Source: Candidatus Delongbacteria bacterium (GTDB lineage Bacteria; CAIWAD01). From it: a stretch of DNA of 54,430 nt. Position numbers and translations under genes: made by a program. The stretch spans positions 1-54,430 of the forward strand of contig JBAYTZ010000021.1 of NCBI GenBank assembly GCA_041675285.1. Direction: 5' to 3'. Each line of letters starts with the position of its first letter. Position 1 is the first letter of the stretch. This document shows, one piece after another, positions 32,637 through 42,244 of the stretch. The notes under the pieces are model-generated. The model ran no database searches and was not told the DNA's origin. It worked only from the letters and a program-made list of their open reading frames with translations.

Positions 32637-33032
32637 TTAGGTTTCGGGCACCTGATCCCGCAGCAGCTCCAGCTTGGCTTCAACCCAATCCGCTGGATAG
32701 AGCAAAAGCAGCCACTCGCCCACTTGATTCAGACACTGCAGGTAGGCCCCACGGGCGCCATACTTGGACACGCTGCGCGTGATGACGTGGTTGTGGCCAC
32801 ACACCTGCACACGGCCTTCCCAGGCGTGGCGGACCCACACCTTGCCGGATCCCCGCACTTCCGTGCGCACCGTGGGGTAGAGGTAGCGGCTGGTTTCGAT
32901 GCGAAGCTGCTCGTGGCTAAGCTGCAGGCCCAGCCGGACTTCCCGGCGCTGGGTGCGGAGCCGGCGCATGGCCAGGGCGGCTGGAGTCTGGCTGTAGGGC
33001 TCTGCGCTCATGAGTTGCAATTCTGAGGACAT
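32637..33032 (-). CDS. Unknown minus-strand protein
   Basis: A 131-residue protein; start placed at MSSELQLMSAEPYSQTP (forward 33032) since upstream codons have no coding look. It has basic N-terminal helices (MRRLRTQRREVRLGLQLSH) and a C-terminal beta-type part with conserved-looking tryptophans. No family recognised. It stands alone between its own terminator and the recombinase gene. Confidence 0.55.
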   Translation of the reverse strand: MSSELQLMSAEPYSQTPAALAMRRLRTQRREVRLGLQLSHEQLRIETSRYLYPTVRTEVRGSGKVWVRHAWEGRVQVCGHNHVITRSVSKYGARGAYLQCLNQVGEWLLLLYPADWVEAKLELLRDQVPET

Positions 33033-33212
33033 CGTCGTCTTTCTGTTTGATGGGGTTAAAGTCGTAAAAATACATGGAATGATCAATAAGACTAAGTTGA
33101 ACAGACATTGATCACTTCGTAAACCAGCGAACCGCTCCTGACATGACTTCGAGCATACATCCCGTGGATGCCCCTCCGAAGCCGGCCATGCCTGCGGTTT
33201 GCCTCGCCAATA

Positions 33213-34055
33213 TCAGGCCCGCCTGCCCTCAATGGCGGCCCTAAGCTCCTCGTCGGCCACGTGGGCGTAGATAGCCGTGGTCTTGGGGCTTTCGTGGTCC
33301 AGGGCCAGCTGCACCAATCGCAGGTTGCCTGACTTTTTCAACAGGCTGGTGGCGAAGGTGTGCCGCAGGGCGTGCGGATGGATCGAGCGTTCAATCCCGG
33401 CTCGCAAGGCCCAGGCGTCCAGGAGCCGGCGGATGTGGCGCGGGCAGATGCCCTTCCCGCTGCTGGTCTGGAAGACCGGCGCGGTGGGGGCGAGCCCAGC
33501 CACCAGCGGCTTCAAGAGGTCCCGCGTCTCCATGGGCAAGAAGCGCGGCCGATGCTTGCCGCCCTTCGTGACCAGCCGGATCAGCTTCTCGAGTAGCTCC
33601 ACGGCGCCGGCGGTCAGCCCGGCCGCCTCGGAGACGCGAATCCCCGTGTCCAGCATCAGGCAGAAGAGAGCCCGGTCCCGGGCTTGGCACTTCAGGTCCG
33701 TGCGGGCCTTCAGGGTCTTCCTCAGGGCCTTTTCCTCGGCCTCGCTCAGGTAGTCGGGCGAGGGCGTGTGAGCACGTGGCAGACGGATGGCGCCCAGCTC
33801 GGTGGCCAGCGGATGCTTCGCCCAGTTGAGGAACTGGTGCAGGATGGTCAGGGCCCGGCGCGTCGTCCCGCTTGCCCTTCCCTCTCGGGCGAGATACCGT
33901 GTCAGCTGCGGAAGCGTAAGCGTCTCCAAGCTCAGTCCCTCCGCCTCCAGGAAGCGGGCCAGGCGCTCCAGCTCGGCCAGGTAGGGCATGAGCGTGCCGG
34001 CGGCGAGTTGCCGGGCCTTCAGATGCTCGGCGTAGGCGGGGATTCGGGTGCGCAT
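33213..34055 (-). CDS. Tyrosine recombinase (integrase)
   Basis: A 280-residue XerC/D-like enzyme. MRTRIPAYAEHLK is the start, with AAGGAG five bases upstream. Catalytic residues are visible in order: R (DTGIRVSE), K region (TKGGKHRP), HALRHTFA (H and R), H (ALDHES) and nucleophile Y (AIYAHV). The N-terminal SAM-like core-binding domain occupies about 1-95. Known: such enzymes integrate phages and mobile islands. No attachment site could be identified by eye; the gap 33033-33212 is unassigned. It is transcribed away from TerL and could serve the phage or the island. Confidence 0.9.
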   Translation of the reverse strand: MRTRIPAYAEHLKARQLAAGTLMPYLAELERLARFLEAEGLSLETLTLPQLTRYLAREGRASGTTRRALTILHQFLNWAKHPLATELGAIRLPRAHTPSPDYLSEAEEKALRKTLKARTDLKCQARDRALFCLMLDTGIRVSEAAGLTAGAVELLEKLIRLVTKGGKHRPRFLPMETRDLLKPLVAGLAPTAPVFQTSSGKGICPRHIRRLLDAWALRAGIERSIHPHALRHTFATSLLKKSGNLRLVQLALDHESPKTTAIYAHVADEELRAAIEGRRA

Positions 34056-34147
34056 CGGGTCTCCTTGCAGCCTGGAACATGTCTCGGACACCAGTCTGCG
34101 CGAAGACGGTCGGGAAGTCAAGTCGGAACCGCTTGAGAAGCAGGACG

Positions 34148-35734
34148 ATGACCATCCGAAAGCCCCAGCCGGCCAAGCTCTCAGCGGACGAAATCTCCTT
34201 CGCCCAGATTCTGCTCGACCCCGTCGCCTTCTCGGCCGGCTTCCTCTCCCAGCTCGATGGCCCCGAGTCGGGTCGGCCCATGGCCCTCTGGGCGCACCAG
34301 GTGGAGGACGTGCGGGACGCCTCGCGCGAGATCGTCCACCAGGACGGGCGCGCGGTGGGCAAGACCGTGGACATCGTCGTGCAGGTCCTGCACTACGGCG
34401 TGACCGCCCGGAACGGCCGCATGCTGGTGACGGCGCCCAACGACGGTCATGTGAACAAGATCATCGAGGAGGTGGAGGCCCACATCGAGGCCAGCGAGTT
34501 CCTGCGCGAGATGGTCGCCGTCGATGCGAACGGGCGCATGCGGATCACGCGCAAGCCTTACTACCAGCAGACGTGGAAGAACGGCACGATCATCTACTTC
34601 CGCCCGGCCGGTCCGACGGGCAAAAGCGTGCGCAGCCTGCACTGCGACAAGGTGCTGGTGGACGAGGCCGCTTGGTACCCCGAGCCCGCCTGGCGGGCCC
34701 TGCGCCGCGTCTTGAACCGCGGCGGACAGATGCGCTGTTACTCCAACCCCAACGGCCTGAGGAACACGACCTACTACCGGATCACCCAGCCTTCCAGCGG
34801 CTGGCGGATCTACAAGTGGCCGAGCTGGATCGTGCCGGGCTGGTGCCAGGCCGACACCGAGGGCGAGGCCAAATTCTACGGCGGAAAGGACACGGCGGGC
34901 TTCCAGCACGAGGTGGCGGGCGAGCACGGCGCGCCGAGCTACGCGGCCTTCAACGTGCGCCAGTTCCGCGACTGCCAGCGCAAGCTGGAAAAGGTCTACC
35001 GCGTGGTCCGGATCGACGGCGAGGAGTTCAGCGCCATCCACTCAGTGGACGAGGCTTACAGTCGGCTGGAGGCCCTGCTCGATCTGCAGGACGAGGCCCG
35101 CGGCACGTATTGGATGGGTGGCGACCTGGGCTACACCAACGACCCCAGCGAGCTGACGGTCTGGCTGGAGGACGAGCGCGGGCGCCTGGTGCCCGTCTTG
35201 CGCGTCCACAACGAGCACATGCCCTACACCTTTCAGGCGGCGCTGATCGCCATCCTCGACGACCACTTCGACTTCGCGGGCCTGGGCTTCGACGCCGGCT
35301 CCAACGGCCTGGCCGTCGAGCACATCTTGACGACCGAGGACCGCTACGAGGGCCACCAGTTCGCCTTCCGGCTGGAGACCTACGACTTCGGCGGCTGCCT
35401 GACCACGAGCTACGATCCGCAGGGCCGGCCCAAGGTCCAGCGCATCAAGGAATACATGACCAGCCTGATCAACGGACGCCTGGCGGCACGCACCCTGCTC
35501 TTTCCCGCCGGCGACGTGGATCTGGACTGGGAGGACCAGTTCTGCACGCACACCTACAGCCAGACGCAGATGGGCCGGCTGGTCTACTCCAAGGGCAACG
35601 ACCACATCATCGACTCGACGCGCACGGCCGTGCTCAGGAAGGAGCGCGAACTCCTCAAGCAGCTGGTGGACGACGGCCGGGGCCTGGAGGGCGAGTTCGT
35701 CATGCCCGTCCTGACCGAGAGCGTGTTCGATTAG
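34148..35734 (+). CDS. terL: Phage large terminase subunit
   Basis: A 528-residue protein; ATG 34148 is chosen for AGGA upstream, the frame opening earlier at 34079. The ATPase half has a deviant Walker A GRAVGKT (K72) and Walker B VLVDEAAW (D172, E173). The nuclease half is RNase-H-like: GGDLGYTND (D326) and GFDAGSNG (D382). It cuts concatemers and drives DNA into the prohead, through the portal encoded next door. The candidate small subunit is 17 kb upstream across the island. Confidence 0.92.
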   Translation: MTIRKPQPAKLSADEISFAQILLDPVAFSAGFLSQLDGPESGRPMALWAHQVEDVRDASREIVHQDGRAVGKTVDIVVQVLHYGVTARNGRMLVTAPNDGHVNKIIEEVEAHIEASEFLREMVAVDANGRMRITRKPYYQQTWKNGTIIYFRPAGPTGKSVRSLHCDKVLVDEAAWYPEPAWRALRRVLNRGGQMRCYSNPNGLRNTTYYRITQPSSGWRIYKWPSWIVPGWCQADTEGEAKFYGGKDTAGFQHEVAGEHGAPSYAAFNVRQFRDCQRKLEKVYRVVRIDGEEFSAIHSVDEAYSRLEALLDLQDEARGTYWMGGDLGYTNDPSELTVWLEDERGRLVPVLRVHNEHMPYTFQAALIAILDDHFDFAGLGFDAGSNGLAVEHILTTEDRYEGHQFAFRLETYDFGGCLTTSYDPQGRPKVQRIKEYMTSLINGRLAARTLLFPAGDVDLDWEDQFCTHTYSQTQMGRLVYSKGNDHIIDSTRTAVLRKERELLKQLVDDGRGLEGEFVMPVLTESVFD

Positions 35735-35746
35735 GAAGGGGGATCC

Positions 35747-37288
35747 ATGCGGCTCTTGAGTTCCGGCCTGTTCACCCGCAAGCAAACCGATGGGGTGCTG
35801 GAAGTGGGCGGCGAGATGCAGACCCAGGCCGCCACGCTGGATCCCTTCTCCAGCGAGACGGAGAGCGACGGCATCGCCCAGGCCTGGGCTGACCGCGGCG
35901 CCAAGGCCTGGGAGTACTACCAGCAGGAACCCATCGTCAACAACTGCATCAACGCCTGGCGCACCCTGGCCGTGGGCGAGGACTTCACGTTGATCGCCTC
36001 CAGCCCCGAACTGCAGATGGACGTGGATGCGCTGAAAAAGCGCCTGAATCTGAAGCGCTGGCTGAAGGACCAGTTGCTGCAGCTCTTGACCAAGGGCGAA
36101 GCCGCGGCCTTCAAGGTCTACGGCGGAGAGAAGAAGGATACGGACCAGAACGGCGCGCCGCTCTACCAGGACTTCGGCAAGGTGAAGGCCCTGAACCCGC
36201 TGCTCTTGGAGACGACGGTCCAGGATGGCGCGGTGACGAAGGTGCGCTCCTTCACGCTGGATCTGTCCAACACCCCGACGGGCCACCAGGACGTGTCCCT
36301 GGAGCACTTCCGGCGCTGGATGTGGGACGCGCCGGACTTCGCCGAGCACGGCACCAGCATGGTGCTGCCGGCCTTCGAGTCCATCGAGCTGCTCAGGGAC
36401 TATCGCCGCGCCGAGCGCGCCATCGCCAAGCGCTGGGCCACGCCCGTCAGGCTGATCAAGGTGGGTGGGCAGTTCGGCAAGACCGTGGTCATGCCCAAGC
36501 CCAGCATGCTGAAGGACATCAAGAAGGTCTTCGATTCAATGAGCGCCCGCCAGGGCGCGGTCGTGCCCTTCTACGTCACCATCGACACCTACGGCGCCGA
36601 GGGCGAGACGCTGAAGACCGAGGAGAAGGTCAAGGAGGCCAAGAGCGACGTCATCGTCGCCATGGGCTTCACCAGGGCGCTGGTCTCCGGGGACGGGGCG
36701 AATTTCTCAACCGCCAGCCTGGGCTTCGCCAAGATTCAGCTCATGCTCTCCGACCTGCGTGACACGGCGCGCGAGATGCTGCAATGGGTGCTGGATGACT
36801 GGCTGGCCATGCGTGGCAAGGAGGGCGAGAGCCTGCACATTGCCTTCCCGGAAATCGACCTCTCCGCCGGCGCCGACCAGCGCAAGGTGCTGGTGGACCT
36901 CTACGACCGCGGCCTGATCAGCGTGCGCAGCCTGCAGGCGATGATGGGCCTCTCGCCCGACATCGAGCAGGCTCAGACTAAGCGCGAGACCAAGCAGGTG
37001 ATCGCGCCTCTGTCGCCAGGCGACATCGTGGGCCTGGCGCAGCAGGGCATGCTGCAGAACGACCAGGTCTTCTACCTGCTGAACCTGGCCGAGCGGCTGA
37101 AAGGCGCGCCGGACGCCAAGCCCGCGGGGGGAGCGCCGGCGGGCCCGCCTGGCGGACAGACAGGCGACGTGGCGGCCCTTTACGATCAGGTGGATCACCT
37201 GCTCCTGCAGCGCGCCCAGGTCCTCGTGCGGGCGCGTCTGGCCGAGCTGGACGCGGATCCCGAACCCGACCCCGCCCTGGTTGACTGA
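35747..37288 (+). CDS. Phage portal protein
   Basis: A 513-residue protein behind GGGGGATCC. It shows the mixed helical layout of Mu/SPP1-type portals: an N-terminal clip-like YYQQEPIVNNCINAW, a central IGL-rich part with the FTRALVSGDGANFSTA turn (portal proteins share 'GxxxxLxxxxANxSxA'), and a long C-terminal helix. The gene lies between TerL and the MuF-type head protein, the normal order. Its last base overlaps the MuF start (TGATG). Confidence 0.82.
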   Translation: MRLLSSGLFTRKQTDGVLEVGGEMQTQAATLDPFSSETESDGIAQAWADRGAKAWEYYQQEPIVNNCINAWRTLAVGEDFTLIASSPELQMDVDALKKRLNLKRWLKDQLLQLLTKGEAAAFKVYGGEKKDTDQNGAPLYQDFGKVKALNPLLLETTVQDGAVTKVRSFTLDLSNTPTGHQDVSLEHFRRWMWDAPDFAEHGTSMVLPAFESIELLRDYRRAERAIAKRWATPVRLIKVGGQFGKTVVMPKPSMLKDIKKVFDSMSARQGAVVPFYVTIDTYGAEGETLKTEEKVKEAKSDVIVAMGFTRALVSGDGANFSTASLGFAKIQLMLSDLRDTAREMLQWVLDDWLAMRGKEGESLHIAFPEIDLSAGADQRKVLVDLYDRGLISVRSLQAMMGLSPDIEQAQTKRETKQVIAPLSPGDIVGLAQQGMLQNDQVFYLLNLAERLKGAPDAKPAGGAPAGPPGGQTGDVAALYDQVDHLLLQRAQVLVRARLAELDADPEPDPALVD

Positions 37289-40200
37289 TGCCGATGGCCA
37301 CTTGCACGTGCGGCCGGCAGCACGCCCCGCTGCCGGTGGGAGAGCTCCACACCCAGGTGGAGGCACTCCTGCTAGTCCATGGCAGCCGGGCGCTCACGGC
37401 ATTCGCCTTCTCACAGAAGCAAGCCATCGAGAAGGCTACGGCCGAGAGTCTGGCCCAGGCCGGCGCGTACTCGGGCGAGCTCCTCAAGACCAGCCTCAAG
37501 CACTTGGACCAGGCGGCCAAGGCCGTCAAGGCCGAGATCCTGGGCCTGGGCGACCTCTCGCAGTTCGCGCCGGACCGCCAGGGCGGCAAGCTCGTGCAGC
37601 TCACGCGGCTGAAGGCGCTGGACAAGAACCTGGCGGCGGTGGGCACGCGGCTGAAGCAGGACCTGACCCTGGCCTACCAGGGCATGACCGAGGAGATGGC
37701 CAAGACCGGCATCGAGGGCACGCTGGCCAAGCTCGGCGCCTTGAAGGTCGGTGGATACCAGGCCTTGGACCAAGCGGGCCGCGAGGCCCTGGCGGACGGG
37801 GCCTTCTCGCTCTTCCCGGCGGACGCCTTCGACTTTCTCTCCGGCTACCAACTGCAGCTCCTGGGCAAGCTCTCGGACGACATGGTGGCGGGCATCAAGG
37901 GCGCCGTGCAAGTGGGTATTGCCCAGGGTGAGGGCCCGGCGAAGATTGCCCGCCGCATCGGCGGCATCGTGAAGGACCCGGATGAGTTTCGCCAGGCGGG
38001 CAAGACCGTCTTCAAGACCGTGCAGCAGCGCGCCGAGCTAATTGCGCGCAGCGAGACCATGCGCGCCTACAACCAAGGCGCGCTGAAGTTCGAAGCCAAG
38101 ATCGGCGTCAAGTCCGTTTACTGGCTGACCGCCGGCGACGAGCGCATGTGCCCGGAGTGCGAGCCCTTGGACGGGAAGGAATACCCGCTCACCAGCCTGC
38201 CCAGCCAGCCCCTGCACCCGGCCTGCCGCTGCACGCACACTCCCGGTGCTGGGGACCTCTCCAGCATCACCGACCTGGCCACGCTGGCGGCAAAGATCGC
38301 CGGCGACACGCTGGGCCAAACCGTCGTCGTCGAGGCGCTGACGAGCGGCGACTACGGGAAGCTCACGAGCGCCCAGCTGCGCGAGGTGGCCAAGCAGAAG
38401 GGCGTGTCCATCGGCCGCACCAAGGCCGAGCGCATCACGCTCCTGTCGAAGGCCTCCGGCCAGAGCGAGGAGTGGCTCTCCAGACACACCATGAATGAGC
38501 TGGACGCCTGGTTCAAGCAGTACACCATCGGGGCGCTGAAGTCCAAGGACGAGCTTCTCGCGGCCCTCTACAAGGCCGACCACGCCACGGATGCAGCCAA
38601 GCTAGCGGCGCTGAAGCAGGCCGAGGGGGCGGCCAAGCAGGCCAAACACGCGGCCGAGGAAGCCGCGGCGAAACTGGCCAAGGCCGACCAGGCGGTGGCG
38701 GACTTCCACGCGGGTCTGGCCCAGCTGAAGGCCTTGGAGGCGAATCCGGCCCAGTTCGAGGCCTTCCACCAGCAGATGGACCAGCTCCTGGCGCAGGTCC
38801 ATGGCAACCTGGAGCTGCTGGGCCCGCAGAAGGCGGCGGACCTGGGCGGCTATCTGGTGAAGGCCCAGGACGCCTTCACGGCCGAGGTGGCGGGCACGAG
38901 CCAGTCGGTGCTGCGCGAGGTCCTGAAGGCGGCGAAGGTCAAGAACTTTCAGTGGTTCACGAAGCCCGAGTCCGTCGCCTACCTGACCCAGAAGCCCCTG
39001 CAGCCCAAGATCGCCGAGCAGGTGGCGGCCAAGGTGGCGGCCGCCAAGGACGCGGCGAAGCTCAAGAAGGTCGTTCCGAACCCGTCCCCGAAGTCGGCGG
39101 CGCCACCATCCGCACCCGCGCCGAAGGCCACGCCAGCGCCTGCCCCAGTGGCCAGCCCAGCCGTCCTGGCGAGGGGGGCCGACGAGGCCTGGGCCGAGCT
39201 GAAGGCCACGAACCCTTTCACCTTCCAGCGCGACGCCAGCGACCTGGGCGGCGTGCACACGAAGTACTTCTACACGGACAAGGCCGGCGACAAGTGGCTG
39301 TTCAAGCCCATCGGCGAGGAGTTCCGTGCCTGGGGCGACGAGGTGGCCTACCTGATCCAGCGCGAGATCGATCCGGACGCGATCGAGGTGCACTACATCG
39401 AGCTGAAGGACATGCACGGCCGCCTGCGCACCGGGTCGATCCAAAAGATGAAGCTGGGGCTGCGCGACCCCATCAGTTTCGAGAAGATGGACGTTCTGGC
39501 GATCGACCCGGCGGAGCTGGTCCAGCTGCAGCGCGAGCAGGTGGTGGACTGGCTCATTTCCAACCACGACGGCCACGCGGGCCAGTTCCTGCGCGCCCAG
39601 GACGGCCGCGTCTACGGCATCGACAAGGGCCAGCTCTACAAGTACTTCGGCCACGACCGCCTGTCCGTTGACTATGCGCCCAACGCCGGTGGGCGCTTCG
39701 ACGAGCCCATCTACAACAAGCTGCTGCGCGCCCACCGGGATGGGAAACTGAAACTGGACTTGCAGGCGACAGGCGAATGGGTGCGCCGTGTGCAGGGGAT
39801 CTCGGATGCCGCCTACCGCGAGATGCTGTTGCCCTACGCCGGCCGGCGCTTCGCCGGGCAGCCCGGCACCCTGGAGGATTTCCTCAAGGCGGCCACGCTG
39901 CGCAAGAACACGCTGCAGGCGGAATTCGAGAGGTTCTACAGCGAGCTCGAGTCTGCGCGGACCGGAAAGCCTGTGGCCTTCCGCTTCGGAGAGGCTGCGC
40001 CGGCGACGACGCCCGCAGCCAGGGATGCGGGCGAGGTCTGGGCGCGGGGCAGCCGCATCGACCTGAAGGCGGAGGTGGAGACGATTCGCGAGTCCGGCTG
40101 GCAGGGACGCTCCCTGGCCGTGGACAAGGGCGACATCGAGGACCAGAACATCCTCGTCCGCCAGGTGCTGGGTCCGGACGGGGAGAAACAGACCATCTTG

Positions 40201-41751
40201 CAGCTCAAGCTGCGCCAGGAGGCGGACAAGCGCCTTGTGAAGCTTCTGAAGGCGAATGTCGTCGGCGAGGTTCCGAAAGAGCTGGTGGTGGAGGACGAGT
40301 TCTGGGATACCATCCTGGCTGCCGCCAAGACCGTCAACACACACGTGGGAGACCTGAACTACAACTCGTCGAAACTGCGTGCGGCAGAGGACCTGCGGCT
40401 GGTCCTCACACGGCTGGCCTGCGGGAAGAACGCTATCGAGCGCGCCATGGCGAACCAGTACTTGAAGACCCTGGACGACATTGCCCACGCAGTGGAGGCC
40501 ACGACCGCTGGTACGCCGACGAAGCTCCCCATGGTGAAGCAATACGCCCCTTCCGCGGCGGATCTGAAGGCCCTGCAGAAGGGCGTCAGCGCACCCACGA
40601 AGGGCAGCGGCCTGCGCGTGACGGCCAGCCCGCGCTGGACCGAGGATCGCGTGGCGACGAGAGGCCATCAGCTGGTGGTCGAGGCCGAGCACGTGTCGCT
40701 ATCGCGTTTCCACTCCAGTATCCACGATACGCTGGTCGAGTATCACATCGACCTGGGCGACGGTGTGGAGGCGGTCTACAAGCCCTTCCAGGGGACGGGC
40801 AAGGCGGTGGGCAAGAGCTACGCCATGCAGGGACGCATGACCGTCAAGGTGCGCGAGGGTGTCTCGGAGAGCACCGTCACCCAGGCCATGGAGAAGCTGA
40901 AAGCCCTGGGCCTGGACACGGCGCCCTCGACGCCCTGGGACGAGGAGCTCATGTACCTGCAAAAGGTCGCCTTCGTCGCCAAGATCGACGACAGCCCGGC
41001 CTTCCTGGCCGCGGCGGAAGAGGCCAGAAAGGCCAACACTGAGTCGGCCGTGCGCATTTGGCGCGAGGCCTGGAGCCGCCACCTGGGCGTCAAGGACGTG
41101 ACCAAGCTTCCCGACTACAACCCGGCTGGCGTGCACCAGGCGGCCACGGCGGTGGATGGCGCGCGCGCCGGCATGCGCGTGCAGTACCGCTTCGATGTGT
41201 CACGGGAGACCTTGGCCAAGGAAATGGAAGGCTATGTGCTCATGCATGGCATGACGAAGGGCTCCGTCGAGGACTTCTTGGAGGCCGTGCTGCCGACCAA
41301 CCAGTCCTTCATGCCAAACGCCGAGCGCTTCAGCACGGGCGTGCCCATCGGCGGCATGAGTCCGTCGCAGGACATGAACACGGGCGGGGCCAGCTACTTC
41401 TTCACGCGCATCATGCGCTCCACGAACACGCAGGCCAACACCATCCGTTTCAAGCCCGACCTGCTACGTCGTGCCGACGCGATTAGTTACAACAGTGACC
41501 ATTACGGCAAGGTGGTGGGGAACTTCGTCCGCGAGAACCGCATCTCGGACCTGGAGACGCTGAAGAAGATGCCCCACTACTGTGGCAATGAGACCATCAT
41601 CAAGGGGGCGGTTCCCCTGCTGGAGAACATGGACTCCATCGTCGTCGGCGATGCCGGCCGCAAGGCCAAGGTCATCGCCCTTTTCAAGAAGCACGGCATC
41701 ACGACCCTTCCGGACGGCCGGCGGATCGAGGATGTCGTGTTCGCGAGGTAG
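37288..41751 (+). CDS. MuF head protein fused to kinase-like and ART-like segments
   Basis: A 1487-residue protein, far longer than usual MuF proteins (about 250-500). Residues 190-320 are the MuF domain: ARSETMRAYNQG, MCPEC (C288, C291) and HPACRC (H310, C313, C315). Residues 420-600 are coiled coil and an Ala/Pro linker. Residues 640-830 look like a HipA/PI3K-fold kinase: WLFKP (K673), NHDGHAGQF (D761, H763) and GIDKGQ (D779). The C terminus may be an ADP-ribosyltransferase: LMHG (H1320), GGASYFFTRI, NETIIKG (E1435) and GRRIEDVV. Known: MuF proteins can carry toxin domains injected with DNA. Domain assignments beyond MuF are moderate. Confidence 0.75.
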   Translation: MPMATCTCGRQHAPLPVGELHTQVEALLLVHGSRALTAFAFSQKQAIEKATAESLAQAGAYSGELLKTSLKHLDQAAKAVKAEILGLGDLSQFAPDRQGGKLVQLTRLKALDKNLAAVGTRLKQDLTLAYQGMTEEMAKTGIEGTLAKLGALKVGGYQALDQAGREALADGAFSLFPADAFDFLSGYQLQLLGKLSDDMVAGIKGAVQVGIAQGEGPAKIARRIGGIVKDPDEFRQAGKTVFKTVQQRAELIARSETMRAYNQGALKFEAKIGVKSVYWLTAGDERMCPECEPLDGKEYPLTSLPSQPLHPACRCTHTPGAGDLSSITDLATLAAKIAGDTLGQTVVVEALTSGDYGKLTSAQLREVAKQKGVSIGRTKAERITLLSKASGQSEEWLSRHTMNELDAWFKQYTIGALKSKDELLAALYKADHATDAAKLAALKQAEGAAKQAKHAAEEAAAKLAKADQAVADFHAGLAQLKALEANPAQFEAFHQQMDQLLAQVHGNLELLGPQKAADLGGYLVKAQDAFTAEVAGTSQSVLREVLKAAKVKNFQWFTKPESVAYLTQKPLQPKIAEQVAAKVAAAKDAAKLKKVVPNPSPKSAAPPSAPAPKATPAPAPVASPAVLARGADEAWAELKATNPFTFQRDASDLGGVHTKYFYTDKAGDKWLFKPIGEEFRAWGDEVAYLIQREIDPDAIEVHYIELKDMHGRLRTGSIQKMKLGLRDPISFEKMDVLAIDPAELVQLQREQVVDWLISNHDGHAGQFLRAQDGRVYGIDKGQLYKYFGHDRLSVDYAPNAGGRFDEPIYNKLLRAHRDGKLKLDLQATGEWVRRVQGISDAAYREMLLPYAGRRFAGQPGTLEDFLKAATLRKNTLQAEFERFYSELESARTGKPVAFRFGEAAPATTPAARDAGEVWARGSRIDLKAEVETIRESGWQGRSLAVDKGDIEDQNILVRQVLGPDGEKQTILQLKLRQEADKRLVKLLKANVVGEVPKELVVEDEFWDTILAAAKTVNTHVGDLNYNSSKLRAAEDLRLVLTRLACGKNAIERAMANQYLKTLDDIAHAVEATTAGTPTKLPMVKQYAPSAADLKALQKGVSAPTKGSGLRVTASPRWTEDRVATRGHQLVVEAEHVSLSRFHSSIHDTLVEYHIDLGDGVEAVYKPFQGTGKAVGKSYAMQGRMTVKVREGVSESTVTQAMEKLKALGLDTAPSTPWDEELMYLQKVAFVAKIDDSPAFLAAAEEARKANTESAVRIWREAWSRHLGVKDVTKLPDYNPAGVHQAATAVDGARAGMRVQYRFDVSRETLAKEMEGYVLMHGMTKGSVEDFLEAVLPTNQSFMPNAERFSTGVPIGGMSPSQDMNTGGASYFFTRIMRSTNTQANTIRFKPDLLRRADAISYNSDHYGKVVGNFVRENRISDLETLKKMPHYCGNETIIKGAVPLLENMDSIVVGDAGRKAKVIALFKKHGITTLPDGRRIEDVVFAR

Positions 41752-41752
41752 C

Positions 41753-42244
41753 ATGAGCATCCAAGAGCCCGAGCGCCTGGCCTTCCAGGCCTACTGCGAT
41801 TCCCTGCTGGCGGACTACGGCGCGACGGTTGTCGTCACCTTTGGCGATGGCGACCGCATCTACATCCCCGCAGCAGGCATCCGCGTGTTGGAGGCGACGC
41901 CGCTCTTCGACCGTCACACGGGCGTGGTTCAGGCGTGGCGCTACTTCATCCTCTTCGCCGAGATGAGCGTCCTGGACGTGTTGAACGCCGGCCATCCCGT
42001 GCATGCCTTTCGCGGCGTGGTGACCGAGCGCAAGGGCCACTTCTGCTGGCTGAAAGAGACGGACGGCGACAAACGTTTCCTCATCAGCAAGAATGATCCC
42101 CACGACCTAGATGATCGCCAGCAGGCTGTCTACCAGTCCTGGGAGGCTTCCGTGACACAGATTGGTGGCGAAGAAAAGCTGCTTGAGATCCTTGACGAGG
42201 AAGCCCGCGTTTGGCTTGCCCGGGACAAGGAGGCAGCCGCGTGA
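41753..42244 (+). CDS. Unknown protein after the MuF fusion, possible immunity
   Basis: A 163-residue protein; ATG 41753 lies one base after the MuF stop; the frame is open upstream but that is MuF shadow. It is an alpha/beta-type sequence (ATVVVTFGDGDRIYIP, WRYFILFAEMSVLDVL) with no known motif. Position right behind a toxin-like C terminus suggests an immunity protein or a head assembly chaperone; neither is shown. Overlaps the next start by 4 bases. Confidence 0.6.
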   Translation: MSIQEPERLAFQAYCDSLLADYGATVVVTFGDGDRIYIPAAGIRVLEATPLFDRHTGVVQAWRYFILFAEMSVLDVLNAGHPVHAFRGVVTERKGHFCWLKETDGDKRFLISKNDPHDLDDRQQAVYQSWEASVTQIGGEEKLLEILDEEARVWLARDKEAAA

